From assembly GCA_021780095.1 (NCBI GenBank), contig JAJXZK010000280.1, positions 1 through 6,640 on the forward strand: a DNA stretch of 6,640 nt, written 5' to 3'. Positions 6,033 through 6,640 of this stretch are shown piece after piece (the stretch's first letter is position 1; the number at the start of each line of letters is the position of its first letter). The stretch comes from Acidobacteriota bacterium (GTDB lineage: Bacteria; Acidobacteriota; Terriglobia; Terriglobales; Acidobacteriaceae). The position numbers and the translations under genes are program-made. The notes beneath the pieces are model-generated. The model was given only the letters and a program-made list of their open reading frames with translations, made no database searches and had not been told where the DNA came from.

Positions 6033-6365
6033 TCACGCTCGATGCTCACGGTAATGGATGATTTCCGATATGCCGATCCAGACATCCAGCAATCCGAGTC
6101 CTGAAACAACGCCGCGCGTGATACCGGAACTCATCAATCGACCGATTGGCGAAAAGGTCAACAAATAGTGATTTTCATTCCAGTATTTCGTCCATGGCAG
6201 CAGGAACACGAGCAGTCCCACATAGAAGCAAAACACAACCAGGATGACGATGGATACCCGTTGCAACCAAAGTGGAGCCGGGGATTCCGACCAGTTTGCT
6301 GTCTTCGGCAATGCGGAGGCCTCGGGTTTCAAGCTTTCCGGTGAGAACAAGTCCTGTTGCGACAT
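6033..6365 (-). CDS. uncharacterised 110-aa membrane protein
   Basis: No named family is recognised. The product has a polar Ser/Pro/Glu-rich N-terminal segment (1-32) and a strong hydrophobic helix at about 35-57. A Trp/Tyr/Asn-rich turn, PWTKYWNENHYLL, follows at 57-69. A second, weaker hydrophobic segment, RGVVSGLGLLDVWIGISE, lies at 84-101, and the charged end is HYREHRA. It probably forms a two-pass inner-membrane hairpin. The strongly patterned second half (WxxNHxLL, then RGxVSGLGxxDxWIGIxE) looks like a conserved family and is the best sign that the gene is real. I chose ATG 6363-6365, although no clear Shine-Dalgarno precedes it. ATG 6417-6419 adds 18 residues and is a serious alternative, being about 20 nt after a TAAAAT -10-like box (6439-6444). 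It lies between typA and the LOG-family gene on the same strand. Confidence 0.65.
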   Translation of the reverse strand: MSQQDLFSPESLKPEASALPKTANWSESPAPLWLQRVSIVILVVFCFYVGLLVFLLPWTKYWNENHYLLTFSPIGRLMSSGITRGVVSGLGLLDVWIGISEIIHYREHRA

Positions 6366-6554
6366 TTTCTTTTGACCCAGCCGTGGAGTCCTCGATACCG
6401 AAGCTCCTTCTTCAGCCATGGCACCATAGCGTTCCTCGATTTTAGAGCAGTTCCATGGTTTCGAGGCGCCACGAGCCAACTGTTTATCGATTTCCTGGCA
6501 GGAATGCTGCACGACAATCTCCATGCAGCCGGCCCAGCCCCGCCCGGAGCCTGC
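6366..6554. other. intergenic region downstream of typA
   Basis: About 189 bp separate the typA stop from the chosen start of the membrane protein. The membrane protein frame is open through most of it, to 6524, but the predicted residues look non-native. A TAAAAT -10-like element (6439-6444, minus) has no good -35 partner. No intrinsic terminator with a T-run was found behind typA. A 33-codon basic reading frame (6329-6427) with a good GAGG site overlaps the right part. Confidence 0.4.
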
Positions 6555-6640
6555 CTAGACCGAGGTGGGCACCGCATTCCTCTTGGGTCGACGATTGGCC
6601 TGCAAAATTTTCTTGCGCAGCCGCAGGCTCTCGGCCTGCC
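6555..6640 (-). CDS. typA: TypA/BipA ribosome-associated GTPase, C-terminal fragment
   Basis: Only the last 27 codons are in the window, ending with TAG at 6555-6557. The sequence contains ESLRLRKKILQANRRPKR, matching the basic end of TypA/BipA proteins, where a Thr-Pro-x-Ser-Ile-Arg-(Ile/Leu)-Arg-Lys motif closes the unique C-terminal domain that contacts the ribosome. TypA is a translational GTPase of the EF-G class involved in 50S assembly and in growth at low temperature or under stress. The GTPase domain lies beyond the right edge, so the call rests on this short motif alone; another basic-tailed protein is possible but less likely. Confidence 0.7.
   Translation of the reverse strand, partial: QAESLRLRKKILQANRRPKRNAVPTSV

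Noticed and set aside
1..6640. tRNA or rRNA genes, CRISPR repeats, insertion sequence ends
   Set aside because: No cloverleaf-like segment, regularly spaced direct repeats, transposase motifs or terminal inverted repeats with target duplications were seen on either strand.

Overview
The window is a bacterial chromosome segment of moderately high GC that is densely coding, with short intergenic gaps and most starts carrying a recognisable purine-rich ribosome binding site. The gene content is a B12-dependent methylmalonyl-CoA mutase, TypA/BipA, a DinB-fold enzyme, a LOG-family Rossmann protein and several small membrane or acidic proteins. It resembles what I know of soil Acidobacteriota (Terriglobia), but that assignment is inference from family resemblance, not a marker gene.

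Layout from left to right. Positions 1-254 (minus) hold the N-terminus of methylmalonyl-CoA mutase, cut by the window edge. Upstream of it on the same strand is a 158-residue two-helix membrane protein (303-779). A divergent TTG-start gene for a 103-residue acidic protein follows (880-1191, plus). It converges on a minus-strand membrane O-acyltransferase (1284-2435). A 216-bp divergent intergenic region separates that acyltransferase from a plus-strand 507-residue polytopic protein of O-antigen-polymerase type (2652-4175). These two form a small surface-glycan module. After a 186-bp convergent spacer with a 10-bp inverted repeat come four minus-strand genes. In transcription order they are the C-terminal end of typA (6555-6640), a 110-residue membrane protein (6033-6365), a 318-residue LOG-family protein (4973-5929) and a DinB-family protein (4362-4865).

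Functionally, the two edge genes are metabolic or housekeeping (propionyl/methylmalonyl-CoA interconversion and a ribosome-associated GTPase). The central pair probably builds and decorates a cell-surface polysaccharide: the polymerase joins repeat units on the periplasmic face and the acyltransferase O-acylates glycan. No glycosyltransferase, flippase or chain-length regulator lies in the window, so the pair is either an outlier from a larger locus or acts with genes elsewhere. The minus-strand genes on the right are spaced by about 100-190 bp and need not form one operon.

I saw no tRNA, rRNA, insertion sequence or CRISPR array. Nothing amounts to a convincing new multi-gene system. The least explained elements are the small uncharacterised proteins and a set of dyad-symmetric sequences at the boundaries of the glycan genes.
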